Translations under genes and position numbers: made by a program
The notes under the pieces: model-generated
What the model saw: only the letters and a program-made list of their open reading frames with translations
Told to the model about the DNA's origin: nothing
Database searches by the model: none
Shown: one piece after another, positions 39,278 to 47,848 of the stretch
Position numbering within the stretch: the first letter of the stretch is position 1
Layout: the number at the start of each line of letters is the position of its first letter
Assembly: GCA_035771165.1 (NCBI GenBank)
Contig: JAWNZC010000307.1
Span: 186,001 to 250,000, forward strand
Reading direction: 5' to 3'
DNA length: 64,000 bases
DNA from: Paragorgia papillata
Lineage: Eukaryota > Cnidaria > Anthozoa > Scleralcyonacea > Coralliidae

Positions 39278-40828
39278 CTAATTAATCTTAAGTAAGTTAA
39301 TTTCAACATCCCACACATTGAAAAACAGGAAGGTATAGTCATCTCCAATCGAACCAGAATAGCTATGCAAAGATATTTGGTTTCCCTTTATTATGGTTGC
39401 AATGCCTTCACAAAATATATGGTGGGGGAGTGATTCGCTATATGTTCTCCCCATGGTTACAGATTCCAAACCTGAAAGTTTGTTTGATCTGTTTGTAATA
39501 TCTCCGTGGTAAAGGTTTGTTTTTAAATCAAAATATGCATTATAAGTAGAACCATCCCACCATGAAGATTTTTTACTTTGTTGATCTATTTTATGACCAT
39601 CTGGTTGTAGTAAAAACCAATATTTTATTAAATATTTTCCAGAATCATGATTTGATGTAAATGATAGCAAAGTACTGTTATTACTACTGTTGTCCCAACT
39701 ACCTGCTTTATGGGTTGTTTTCCCACTATCTTTTTTGTACTTTATTACCTGCGAAAAAGTTCCAGCTTGTCCTGTGGCTCCTGTAACCCCTCTTAAACCT
39801 CTAAGTCCTCTTAGTCCGGTTGATCCTTTTGCTCCTGGCAGTCCTTGGTGTCCTTGGTCTCCTTGGTCTCCTTTAGATCCTTTGTCTCCTTTATCTCCTT
39901 TGGTTCCTTGGGGACCTTGAGGTCCTTGTGAACCTGTGTTACCAGTGCTGCCTTTGGATCCTTGTGAACCTTGGGTTCCTTGTGGACCTTGGGCTCCTTG
40001 TGGGCCTTGTGGGCCTGTTGCCCCAGTGTTACCTTTGTTTCCTTTTGCCCCATCATCACCAGGATCTCCTTTATCTCCTTTTTGGGCTGCTGCACCTGCC
40101 ATACCTTTGTCTCCTTTATCTCCTTTGTCTCCTTTGTCTCCTTTGGAACCAGCATTTCCATGGTTTCCTTTGTCTCCTTTGGAACCTGCTGCACCTGTTA
40201 CACCTGCTAAACCCCTATCTCCTCTGTCTCCTTTGAGTCCTTGAAGTCCTCTAATACCAGTAATTCCTTGAGGCCCTGCTGACCCTGTGTTACCTTTGTC
40301 CCCTTTGTCCCCTTTGTCCCCTTTGTTCCCTTTGTCTCCTTTGTCTCCTTTGTCTCCTTTTTGAGCTGCTGCACCAGCTAAACCTTTGTCTCCTTTATCT
40401 CCTTTGGACCCGCGAAGCCCTGCTAAACCTTGGGGTCCTGTTGCACCCTGGTTTCCCCTGTCCCCTTTGTCTCCTTTGTCTCCTTTTGAACCTTTGGAAC
40501 CTGCTGCACCTTGGGGTCCAGTGTTACCAGTGTTTCCTTTGTCTCCTTTGGATCCTGCTGCACCTTGGGAACCAGTGTTACCAGTGTCTCCTTTGTTTCC
40601 TTTGGACCCTGCTGCACCTTGGGGACCAGTAGTTCCTTGGGATCCTGCTGCACCTTGAGGTCCAGTGTTACCAGTGTTTCCTTTATCTCCTTTGGAACCT
40701 GTTGCACCTTGGGGTCCTTGAGGTCCAGTGTCTCCTTGAGGTCCAGTGTCTCCTTGGGGTCCCTGTTCTCCATCCTTTCCATAACTGGGTAAATCTAAAT
40801 CTTCATAATATCCATAGTAATAACTCAT
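39278..40828 (-). CDS. Collagen-like fibre protein with globular C-terminal head
   Basis: 516 residues. The N-terminus MSYYYGYYEDLDLPSYG is followed by about 340 residues of G-x-y triplets (GPQG, GDKG, GSKG; few prolines, many Asp/Lys/Gln), a triple-helix shaft. The last about 150 residues are beta-rich and non-repetitive (Trp, Gly, Ser rich), possibly a C1q/TNF-like trimeric head, though no definite motif is visible. N-terminal anchor, shaft and head are the layout of virion fibres. The same MSY-YGY start occurs in the next gene, as does an almost identical upstream region. Likely the attachment or surface fibre of the Polinton particle. Intact. Confidence 0.85.
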   Translation of the reverse strand: MSYYYGYYEDLDLPSYGKDGEQGPQGDTGPQGDTGPQGPQGATGSKGDKGNTGNTGPQGAAGSQGTTGPQGAAGSKGNKGDTGNTGSQGAAGSKGDKGNTGNTGPQGAAGSKGSKGDKGDKGDRGNQGATGPQGLAGLRGSKGDKGDKGLAGAAAQKGDKGDKGDKGNKGDKGDKGDKGNTGSAGPQGITGIRGLQGLKGDRGDRGLAGVTGAAGSKGDKGNHGNAGSKGDKGDKGDKGDKGMAGAAAQKGDKGDPGDDGAKGNKGNTGATGPQGPQGAQGPQGTQGSQGSKGSTGNTGSQGPQGPQGTKGDKGDKGSKGDQGDQGHQGLPGAKGSTGLRGLRGLRGVTGATGQAGTFSQVIKYKKDSGKTTHKAGSWDNSSNNSTLLSFTSNHDSGKYLIKYWFLLQPDGHKIDQQSKKSSWWDGSTYNAYFDLKTNLYHGDITNRSNKLSGLESVTMGRTYSESLPHHIFCEGIATIIKGNQISLHSYSGSIGDDYTFLFFNVWDVEINLLKIN

Positions 40829-40857
40829 TGTTTATTTTAAAGAATAATTTCTTATTT
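40829..40857 (-). promoter_or_regulatory. Shared upstream block of fibre gene 1
   Basis: TGTTTATTTTAAAGAATAATTTCTTATTT (+ strand) immediately before the start codon. It differs at one position from 41709-41737 ahead of fibre gene 2. Confidence 0.65.
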
Positions 40858-40883
40858 TTTTGGTTTTAAAATTTTGAAGTTTT

Positions 40884-41708
40884 TTATATAAAGTTTCCAT
40901 ATTCTTTCATCATATCCTTATTAATTTTTACAATATCATCTGGAAGTAATGGTCCAACAGTAATTTTGAACCCATATATTTTTCCTTTAAAATTATTGAC
41001 ACTTTTAGCAGAAGTGGTTGAACTAAATCTTTCATTGAAAAATATAGATCCAAATGGATTGCCCTGGTATTTCAAATCTGGTTGAAATTCTGATCCTTGC
41101 ATCTTTTTACCATTCAAATATATACAGCCTCCCGTTCCCAACCAATGGCATGATATAATGTGTTTGCTAATAATGCTATGGGATCCAACAATATCTGGTT
41201 GTATATAAGTTTTATTTTCTATACCACCAATTACCAAACGGTTGTATCTGTAGGATCTAAAGCCAAGAAATTTATCATAACCACCATTATCATTCCCAAT
41301 AAGATAAGCCCAAACACCAGGAATGGATAGGTCAACCACCATGCAAACAATGAAAATGGAGATATCATCAAGCGCTAACTGAGGGCAACAAAAACACATG
41401 TAGTTATTTCCCTTGTTCTCAATGTAATCTTTACCTGGACCAATGGCATCTGAACCAAATGTTAGGGCAAGGGTTTTATCATTCTGCCATAAACAGGATT
41501 TTCCATTCCGTGCTTGTGTTAACCTTTTTTTACCATTAACAGTCTCAAAGGTTTCGTCAGCAGTTGTCAAGTTAATATCAAAAACAGTTTCGTAATTTCC
41601 TTCCACTTCCAAATGTTTTATTTTCTTTTCAATGTCTTTAATTCTCTTTTCTGTATCATCATGTTGTGCAATATGTTGGCGTCTGCCATAACCATAGAAG
41701 TAACTCAT
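40884..41708 (-). CDS. Second fibre-like protein: YGY start, coiled coil, LamG/ConA-like head
   Basis: 274 residues. It starts MSYFYGYGRR, echoing the collagen-like protein. A short coiled coil (EKRIKDIEKKIKHLEVEG, about 20-37) is followed by a beta-rich domain of about 230 residues. That domain has the look of a laminin-G/concanavalin-type jelly roll: WAYLIGNDNGGYDKFLGFR, GGCIYLNGKK, FKGKIYGFKI near the end. Such heads commonly bind glycans. Likely an alternative or companion fibre. Intact. Confidence 0.8.
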   Translation of the reverse strand: MSYFYGYGRRQHIAQHDDTEKRIKDIEKKIKHLEVEGNYETVFDINLTTADETFETVNGKKRLTQARNGKSCLWQNDKTLALTFGSDAIGPGKDYIENKGNNYMCFCCPQLALDDISIFIVCMVVDLSIPGVWAYLIGNDNGGYDKFLGFRSYRYNRLVIGGIENKTYIQPDIVGSHSIISKHIISCHWLGTGGCIYLNGKKMQGSEFQPDLKYQGNPFGSIFFNERFSSTTSAKSVNNFKGKIYGFKITVGPLLPDDIVKINKDMMKEYGNFI

Positions 41709-41737
41709 TGTTTATTTTAAAGGATAATTTCTTATTT
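41709..41737 (-). promoter_or_regulatory. Shared upstream block of fibre gene 2
   Basis: TGTTTATTTTAAAGGATAATTTCTTATTT (+ strand), 28 of 29 bases as at 40829-40857. Its distal half also forms one arm of the hairpin 41726-41752. Confidence 0.65.
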
Positions 41738-41752
41738 TTTAAATAAGAAATT
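41726..41752. terminator. 12-bp-arm hairpin
   Basis: AATTTCTTATTT / AAATAAGAAATT with a 3-base loop, 9 bp after the minus-strand stop at 41762. Confidence 0.7.
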
Positions 41753-41761
41753 TTTGGAGTT

Positions 41762-42013
41762 TTAGGATTTCGAAATTTTTATTCTTTTAAAGTGGGAATT
41801 CATATGGGTATTTAGCTCATTTTTTGTTTTAAAGGTTTTGGAGCATTCGTAACATTGTACAATTTGTTTACCTGGAGTTTTTCCATGGACAACCTTTTTA
41901 TGTAGTTTTAGTGTTGTTTCTGAGAATGCTTCAAATTGGCAGTCTGAACAGATAATTTTGATACTTGGTGGTGCTCTGGTAATAAATTTACCTCTTTTTA
42001 TCATTCTGGACAT
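41762..42013 (-). CDS. Small two-finger C2H2 protein (right)
   Basis: 83 residues, two fingers: CSDCQFEAFSETTLKLHKKVVH and CYECSKTFKTKNELNTHMNSH (each shown only in part in meaning: C-x2-C-x12-H-x3/4-H). Same length and spacing as the left paralogue at 23791-24042, about 35-40% alike by eye, both pointing inward. The tail is basic (FKRIKISKS). DNA-binding regulator or end-binding factor is inferred. Confidence 0.85.
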   Translation of the reverse strand: MSRMIKRGKFITRAPPSIKIICSDCQFEAFSETTLKLHKKVVHGKTPGKQIVQCYECSKTFKTKNELNTHMNSHFKRIKISKS

Positions 42014-42023
42014 TTATTTGGGT

Positions 42024-42048
42024 TTGGGTTTTTAAAACAAAAACCCAA
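42024..42048. terminator. 10-bp-arm hairpin
   Basis: TTGGGTTTTT / AAAAACCCAA with loop AAAAC, directly after the minus-strand stop at 42050. Confidence 0.65.
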
Positions 42049-42049
42049 T

Positions 42050-42247
42050 TCAAAAAACGGTGTCGTACACACCTGTTCTAACTAACATTTGCACTTCTGT
42101 TTCGCCTGGGTGGATATAACTACAAATTTTGTTAGGGTTTGTACTTTTGTTAAAATATATAATACTTGGGGTTCCATACGGGTATTTTGTTGATCCTACC
42201 CAAATACATTTTTCTTTGTCTGGGCACATGTTTTGTGGGTTTAACAT
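42050..42247 (-). CDS. Small CCCH-like zinc protein, 65 residues
   Basis: Contains C8-x5-C14 (CPDKEKC) and, later, ICSYIHPGE, giving C-x5-C-x(about 27)-C-x3-H. The CxYIHPGE ending is reminiscent of CCCH-type fingers in iridovirus and other large DNA virus proteins (from memory). Role unknown. AATAAATG at the start, hairpin after the stop. Confidence 0.6.
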   Translation of the reverse strand: MLNPQNMCPDKEKCIWVGSTKYPYGTPSIIYFNKSTNPNKICSYIHPGETEVQMLVRTGVYDTVF

Positions 42248-42285
42248 TTATTAAAGCTTTTGACATAACAACCATAAACTAATAA

Positions 42286-42477
42286 ATGGAACAAATAAGA
42301 AAAACTGGATTTGCTATTAAAAAACTTTTAACATACAAAGGAACAGAAAAATACGGAACTGAAAAGAACAAACCAATGTATGAACCCCTTCTTAAGTTTT
42401 GTAAAAATGTTGCTGACCAACTGGATGATGAAGATTCTAAAAAATCTTCAAAAAAATCTTCTAAAAAATCTTCGTAA
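42286..42477 (+). CDS. 63-residue basic protein ending in the terminal repeat
   Basis: Starts in unique DNA (AATAAATG context) and from codon 9 onward lies inside the right terminal inverted repeat. The tail is three KKSS repeats (SKKSSKKSSKKSS), a histone-like basic end. The left terminal repeat contains the same codons without a start, so only the right end can express it. It could bind DNA ends, but that is a guess. Confidence 0.55.
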   Translation: MEQIRKTGFAIKKLLTYKGTEKYGTEKNKPMYEPLLKFCKNVADQLDDEDSKKSSKKSSKKSS

Positions 42478-42761
42478 ACCCCGAAAAAATTCTTCGGTTT
42501 TCAAAAGGATCCAAAATCTTTTTGAAAATTTTTAAAAATTCTTTGCCAAAAAATTTTGGCCAGGGGGAAATCTTTTCAAAAAATTTTTTGAAAAAATTCA
42601 GGAGGGGGAATCTTTTGAAATTCTTCGGCAAATTCTTCGGAAATTCTTCGGAAATTCTTCGGCAAATTCTTCGGGAAACCGAGGCTAGACAGACCCCCTT
42701 TTATTAATGGCGCCACCAAGTCTAGCTGAGCCTGAGCCAGGAACCGCGTTTATACACTACT
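42311..42761. repeat. Right terminal inverted repeat of the inner Polinton
   Basis: 451 bp, complement of 23334-23784. No difference noticed on reading. Confidence 0.95.
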
Positions 42762-45336
42762 AACGCCGCCTGAATACTAATGAGAACGCCGCCCCTGAAT
42801 ACTAATGAGAACGCCGCCCTGAATACTAATGAGAACGCAGCCTGAATATTAATGAGAACGCCGCCTGAATATTAATGAGAACGCCACCCTGAATACTAAT
42901 GAGAACGCCACCCTGAATACTAATGAGAACGCCACCCTGAATACTAATGAGAACGCCACCCTGAATACTAATGAGAACGCCACCCTGAATACTAATGAGA
43001 ACGCCGCCTGAATATTAATGAGAACGCCACCCTGAATACTAATGAGAACGCCACCCTGAATACTAATGAGAACGCCACCCTGAATATTAATGAGAACGCC
43101 ACCCTGAATACTAATGAGAACGCCGCCCTGAATACTAATGAGAACGCCGCCTGAATACTAATGAGAACGCCACCCTGAATACTAATGAGAACGCCGCCTG
43201 AATATTAATGAGAACGCCACCCTGAATACTAATGAGAACGCCACCCTGAATACTAATGAGAACGCCACCCTGAATACTAATGAGAACGCCACCCTGAATA
43301 CTAATGAGAACGCCGCCTGAATATTAATGAGAACGCCGCCTGAATATTAATGAGAACGCCACCCTGAATACTAATGAGAACGCCACCCTGAATATTAATG
43401 AGAACGCCACCCTGAATACTAATGAGAACGCCACCCTGAATACTAATGAGAACGCCACCCTGAATACTAATGAGAACGCCACCCTGAATACTAATGAGAA
43501 CGCCACCCTGAATACTAATGAGAACGCCACCCTGAATACTAATGAGAACGCCGCCTGAATATTAATGAGAACGCCGCCTGAATATTAATGAGAACGCCGC
43601 CCTGAATATTAATGAGAACGCCGCCCTGAATACTAATGAGAACGCCTCCCTGAATATTAATGAGAACGCCGCCCTGAATACTAATGGGAACGCCGCCCTG
43701 AATACTAATGAGAACGCCGCCTGAATATTAATGAGAACGCCGCCCTGAATACTAATGAGAACGCCGCCCTGAATACTAATGAGAACGCCGCCTGAATATT
43801 AATGAGAACGCCACCCTGAATACTAATGAGAACGCCGCCCTGAATATTAATGAGAACGCCACCCTGAATACTAATGAGAACGCCGCCCTGAATACTAATG
43901 AGAACGCCACCCTGAATACTAATGAGAACGCCGCCCTGAATATTAATGAGAACGCCACCCTGAATACTAATGAGAACGCCGCCCTGAATATTAATGAGAA
44001 CGCCGCCTGAATACTAATGAGAACGCCACCCTGAATACTAATGAGAACGCCGCCCTGAATACTAATGAGAACGCCGCCCTGAATACTAATGAGAACGCCA
44101 CCCTGAATACTAATGAGAACGCCACCCTGAATACTAATGAGAACGCCACCCTGAATACTAATGAGAACGCCGCCTGAATATTAATGAGAACGCCGCCTGA
44201 ATATTAATGAGAACGCCGCCCTGAATATTAATGAGAACGCCGCCCTGAATACTAATGAGAACGCCTCCCTGAATATTAATGAGAACGCCGCCCTGAATAC
44301 TAATGAGAACGCCGCCCTGAATACTAATGAGAACGCCACCCTGAATACTAATGAGAACGCCACCCTGAATACTAATGAGAACGCCACCCTGAATACTAAT
44401 GAGAACGCCGCCTGAATATTAATGAGAACGCCGCCCTGAATATTAATGAGAACGCCGCCCTGAATACTAATGAGAACGCCGCCCTGAATACTAATGAGAA
44501 CGCCGCCTGAATATTAATGAGAACGCCGCCCTGAATACTAATGAGAACGCCGCCCTGAATACTAATGAGAACGCCGCCCTGAATACTAATGAGAACGCCG
44601 CCTGAATATTAATGAGAACGCCACCCTGAATACTAATGAGAACGCCGCCCTGAATATTAATGAGAACGCCACCCTGAATACTAATGAGAACGCCGCCCTG
44701 AATACTAATGAGAACGCCACCCTGAATACTAATGAGAACGCCGCCCTGAATACTAATGAGAACGCCACCCTGAATACTAATGAGAACGCCGCCCTGAATA
44801 TTAATGAGAACGCCACCCTGAATACTAATGAGAACGCCGCCCTGAATATTAATGAGAACGCCGCCTGAATACTAATGAGAACGCCACCCTGAATACTAAT
44901 GAGAACGCCGCCCTGAATACTAATGAGAACGCCGCCCTGAATACTAATGAGAACGCCGCCTGAATATTAATGAGAACGCCGCCCTGAATATTAATGAGAA
45001 CGCCGCCCCTGAATACTAATGAGAACGCCGCCCTGAATACTAATGAGAACGCCGCCCTGAATACTAATGAGAACGCCGCCTGAATATTAATGAGAACGCC
45101 GCCCTGAATATTAATGAGAACGCCGCCCCTGAATATTAATGAGAACGCCGCCCCTGAATACTAACGGGAACGCCGCCCCTGAATACTAATGAGAACGCCG
45201 CCCTGAATATTAATGAGAACGCCGCCCCTGAATACTAATGAGAACGCCGCCCTGAATACTAATGAGAACGCCGCCTGAATACTAATGAGAACGCCGCCCA
45301 TAAAAAAGGGGCTCGATCGGCCTCTATAATACTACT
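42762..45336. repeat. Minisatellite right arm of the outer Polinton
   Basis: About 2.5 kb of 23-24-bp units, CCCTGAATACTAATGAGAACGCCG with variants (ATTAAT/ACTAAT; GCCGCC/GCCACC; one to four C). Roughly 105-110 copies. Higher-order blocks of about 400 bp repeat (e.g. 43560-43960, 44180-44600). It ends with the unique terminus GGGGCTCGATCGGCCTCTATAATACTACT. Short ORFs here (AFSLVFRVAFSLVFR style) are repeat translation. Confidence 0.95.
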
Positions 45337-45689
45337 CTCGCCACTGACAAATCATGATATTTTCCTCAGACTCGTCCAATAATTGATAAATATCTTGAAA
45401 ACGAAGAGAGATACGAAAAAATTGTAAAGGATCTTCCATTACAATTTTATGAGTTCTTTCAAATTAGACAAACTTAATTTTTGTTGCCAATGTCCTTTAA
45501 TAAAGTTTGTAAACCACGTTTACAACAATAATATGCGAATTTCAGGATATTGCACACACATCATTTTGCAAAGGAATTGGCAGGCTCTTGGTGGGCTCCC
45601 CACAAAGTAAGAAATGGCAAACAGACTTGCTATGTTTACTTTGAATGGAGCTTGAATATAGGTTAACCCTTTCACTCCCAACTTTCTGG
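45337..45689. other. Right flank: foldback remainder and MITE copy 3, right part
   Basis: 45337-45342 is the second CTCGCC TSD. 45343-45402 completes the foldback arm, 45403-45500 completes the family A MITE. The rest is non-coding. Confidence 0.8.
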
Positions 45690-46690
45690 GAGCTCTTGTC
45701 ACTTGTTAACTCATTGATGCCTGGGATGTCTGAGGATTCTCTCCTTGATGAGTAAAATCATCTGGTGTTAGACAGAGTAAAACAATAAAGGAACCATTTT
45801 TGACCAGCTCAGGCAGGAATGGGTTAATCACTTGTTAACTCATTGCTGCCTAGGATGTCTGAGGGTTCTCTCTTTGATGAGTAAAATCATCTGGTGTTAG
45901 ACACAGTAAAACAATAAAGGAACCATTTTTGACTAGCTCAGGCAGGAATGGGTTAATCACTTGTTAACTCATTGCTGCCTAGCTAGGATGTCTGAGGGTT
46001 CTCTCTTTGATGAGTAAAATCAGCTGGTGTTAGACACAGTAAAACAATAAAGGGACCATTTTTGACCAGCTCAGGCAGGAATGGGTTAATCACTTGTTAA
46101 CTCATTGCTGCCTAGGATGTCTGAGGGTTCTCTCTTTGATGAGTAAAATCATCTGGTGTTAGACACAGTAAAACAATAAAGGAACCATTTTTGACTAGCT
46201 CAGGCAGGAATGGGTTAATCACTTGTTAACTCATTGCTGCCTAGCTAGGATGTCTGAGGGTTCTCTCTTTGATGAGTAAAATCATCCGGTGTTAGACACA
46301 GTAAAACAATAAAGGGACCATTTTTGACCAGCTCAGGCAGGAATGGGTTAATCACTTGTTAACTCATTGCTGCCTAGGATGTCTGAGGGTTCTCTCTTTG
46401 ATAAGTAAAATCATCTGGTGTTAGACACAGTAAAACAATAAAGGAACCATTTTTGACTAGCTCAGGCAGGAATGGGTTAATCACTTGTTAACTCATTGCT
46501 GCCTAGCTAGGATGTCTGAGGGTTCTCTCTTTGATGAGTAAAATCATCTGGTGTTAGACACAGTAAAACAATAAAGGGACCATTTTTGACCAGCTCAGGC
46601 AGGAATGGGTTAATCATTTGTTAACTCATTGCTGTCTAGGATGTCTGAGGGTTCTCTCTTTGATGAGTAAAATCATCTGGTGTTAGAGTA
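45690..46690. repeat. Satellite of about 140-146-bp units, seven copies
   Basis: Units share TTAACTCATTGCTGCCTAGG, GTCTGAGGGTTCTCTC, GATGAGTAAAATCATCTGGT and CAGGCAGGAATGGGTTAATC. Alternate units differ by a 4-bp GCTA insert, giving a dimeric higher-order pattern. A single diverged monomer lies at 57430-57530 inside the host gene. Confidence 0.95.
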
Positions 46691-47200
46691 ACCGGAGGAC
46701 TGGATCCAGTTTACAATCGATATTCCACATTGTAATTACAAAGTAAGTTACAAAAATATTAAAATATATGCTACTACTATATATTGATACAGTATTTAAG
46801 ATATAATAAAATCGTTCATGTTTCTTGTCATGGCAGGGAAAAAACTCTGATTGAAACGGTCAGTGTTACATCGATAGAGAGATAACCGATTGTTGCTTCC
46901 ATGCAGTTGCTGGCCGATACTCTATAATATAATCCTCGAACAATGTGTCAAGTATTGTTTAAAACATGAACAGCAGTAATTAACAATTATTCACCGAAGG
47001 CGAATAATTGTTTTAGTATAAATACACATTTTCATACTTTTAGGAACAACATTTTCTTTAAAATTGTTAATTTCCTCATCTGTCGCATTGACAACTTGGC
47101 TGGTGGCCATTTTGAATAAACGCTGTAGGTGATTATCAAGAATTAATCCGAAGTAGCTCGACCAATCAGCGCGCGTGATTTTCTATAATCACCTGTGTAT
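46691..47200. other. Non-coding AT-rich DNA
   Basis: No gene. A small palindrome with TTCACCGAAGGCGAATAA at about 46988-47010. TGGCGGCCATTTTGAATAAA-like string at about 47100 is transposon or promoter debris. Confidence 0.4.
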
Positions 47201-47204
47201 TTAT

Positions 47205-47365
47205 AATAATAATGTGTCACTCCGAGTGACGAACCATACCAGACAAGTAGAGAAAACTCTACTTGGCCTGGCTGGGATTCAAACCCACGACCTTCGGTTT
47301 ACTAGTCCGACTACACAGGTCAAGTTGGGAGCTGAAGGTCGAATGATAGTACTTAGGCTATTTGA
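47205..47365 (-). repeat. tRNA-derived SINE fragment
   Basis: Reverse orientation copy with B-box-like GGGTTTGAATCCCAGC (complement) and GGTCGTGGG; matches parts of 63535-63665. Confidence 0.7.
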
Positions 47366-47394
47366 TTAGTTCACTGTCCCACAATAATAAGTTG

Positions 47395-47550
47395 AAATCG
47401 TCATGTACTGTATGAAGACTGTTGTCTAGATACTAAAGAAACTAGTCTGTTTCAAAATATCAAATAGCCTAAGTACTATCATAAATTTGACCTTCAGCTC
47501 CCAACTTAACCTGTAGCTCAGTTGGTAGACAGGCCTCGAATTATACTTTT
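47395..47550 (+). repeat. tRNA-derived SINE, inverted partner
   Basis: TGAAGACTGTTGTCTAGATA, then CAAATAGCCTAAGTACTATC and CTGTAGCTCAGTTGGTAGA (A box). It forms an inverted pair with the previous fragment and is cut off after the A box. Confidence 0.75.
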
Positions 47551-47848
47551 TGCATCCAAAGACAAAAATGTCCTGTGATAATGAGTTTCCATGAGGCTAT
47601 CCAAGGACATTTTTCTCTCGGCTAGGACAAAACTGTTATCCTATACAGTCAGGAAATGACTAAATCCATGATAAAGAGTGACTAACATTTGTTGTAGTGT
47701 CAGTAATTTATTCATGTTATAGTTGTAATACCGCTGTACACCAGTATTGGGGATTCATTAAAGTTGTTGTTAGCCTGCCATGTTCCATGTAGTATATATG
47801 TTGTATAGCTCGAGAATCTGACATATTAATTGGCGACGAGGATAAACT

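Larger units (their letters stand above)
23334..42761. mobile_element. Inner Polinton/Maverick, complete, TSD AACGCC
   Basis: 19,428 bp with 451-bp terminal inverted repeats that I read as identical. The termini are AGTAGTGTATAAACGCGG and complement. Perfect 6-bp duplications AACGCC flank it (23328-23333 and 42762-42767), each part of a minisatellite unit. It carries polymerase B, integrase, packaging ATPase, probable penton, capsid (broken), fibre-like proteins and about fifteen other ORFs. No adenovirus-type protease was recognised. Near-identical termini imply a recent insertion. Confidence 0.97.
17421..45336. mobile_element. Outer Polinton/Maverick-type element with TSD CTCGCC
   Basis: The element begins AGTAGTATTATAGAGGCCGA and ends with the exact complement. 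Perfect 6-bp repeats CTCGCC flank it (17415-17420 and 45337-45342). AG...CT termini and 6-bp TSDs are Polinton hallmarks. Own sequence totals about 8.5 kb once the inner element is removed. It codes for an A32-like ATPase and several accessory proteins but has no visible polymerase B, integrase, capsid or protease. It is therefore a deletion derivative, or a non-autonomous type that would need proteins in trans. Confidence 0.93.

Noticed and set aside
39690..40792. Plus-strand Leu/Ser/Pro-rich ORFs opposite the collagen-like gene
   Set aside because: Antisense shadows of G-x-y triplet codons.
43324..44816. Repeated AFSLVFRVAFSLIFR proteins on the minus strand
   Set aside because: Frames through the 23-24-bp minisatellite; no start context or conservation beyond the DNA unit.
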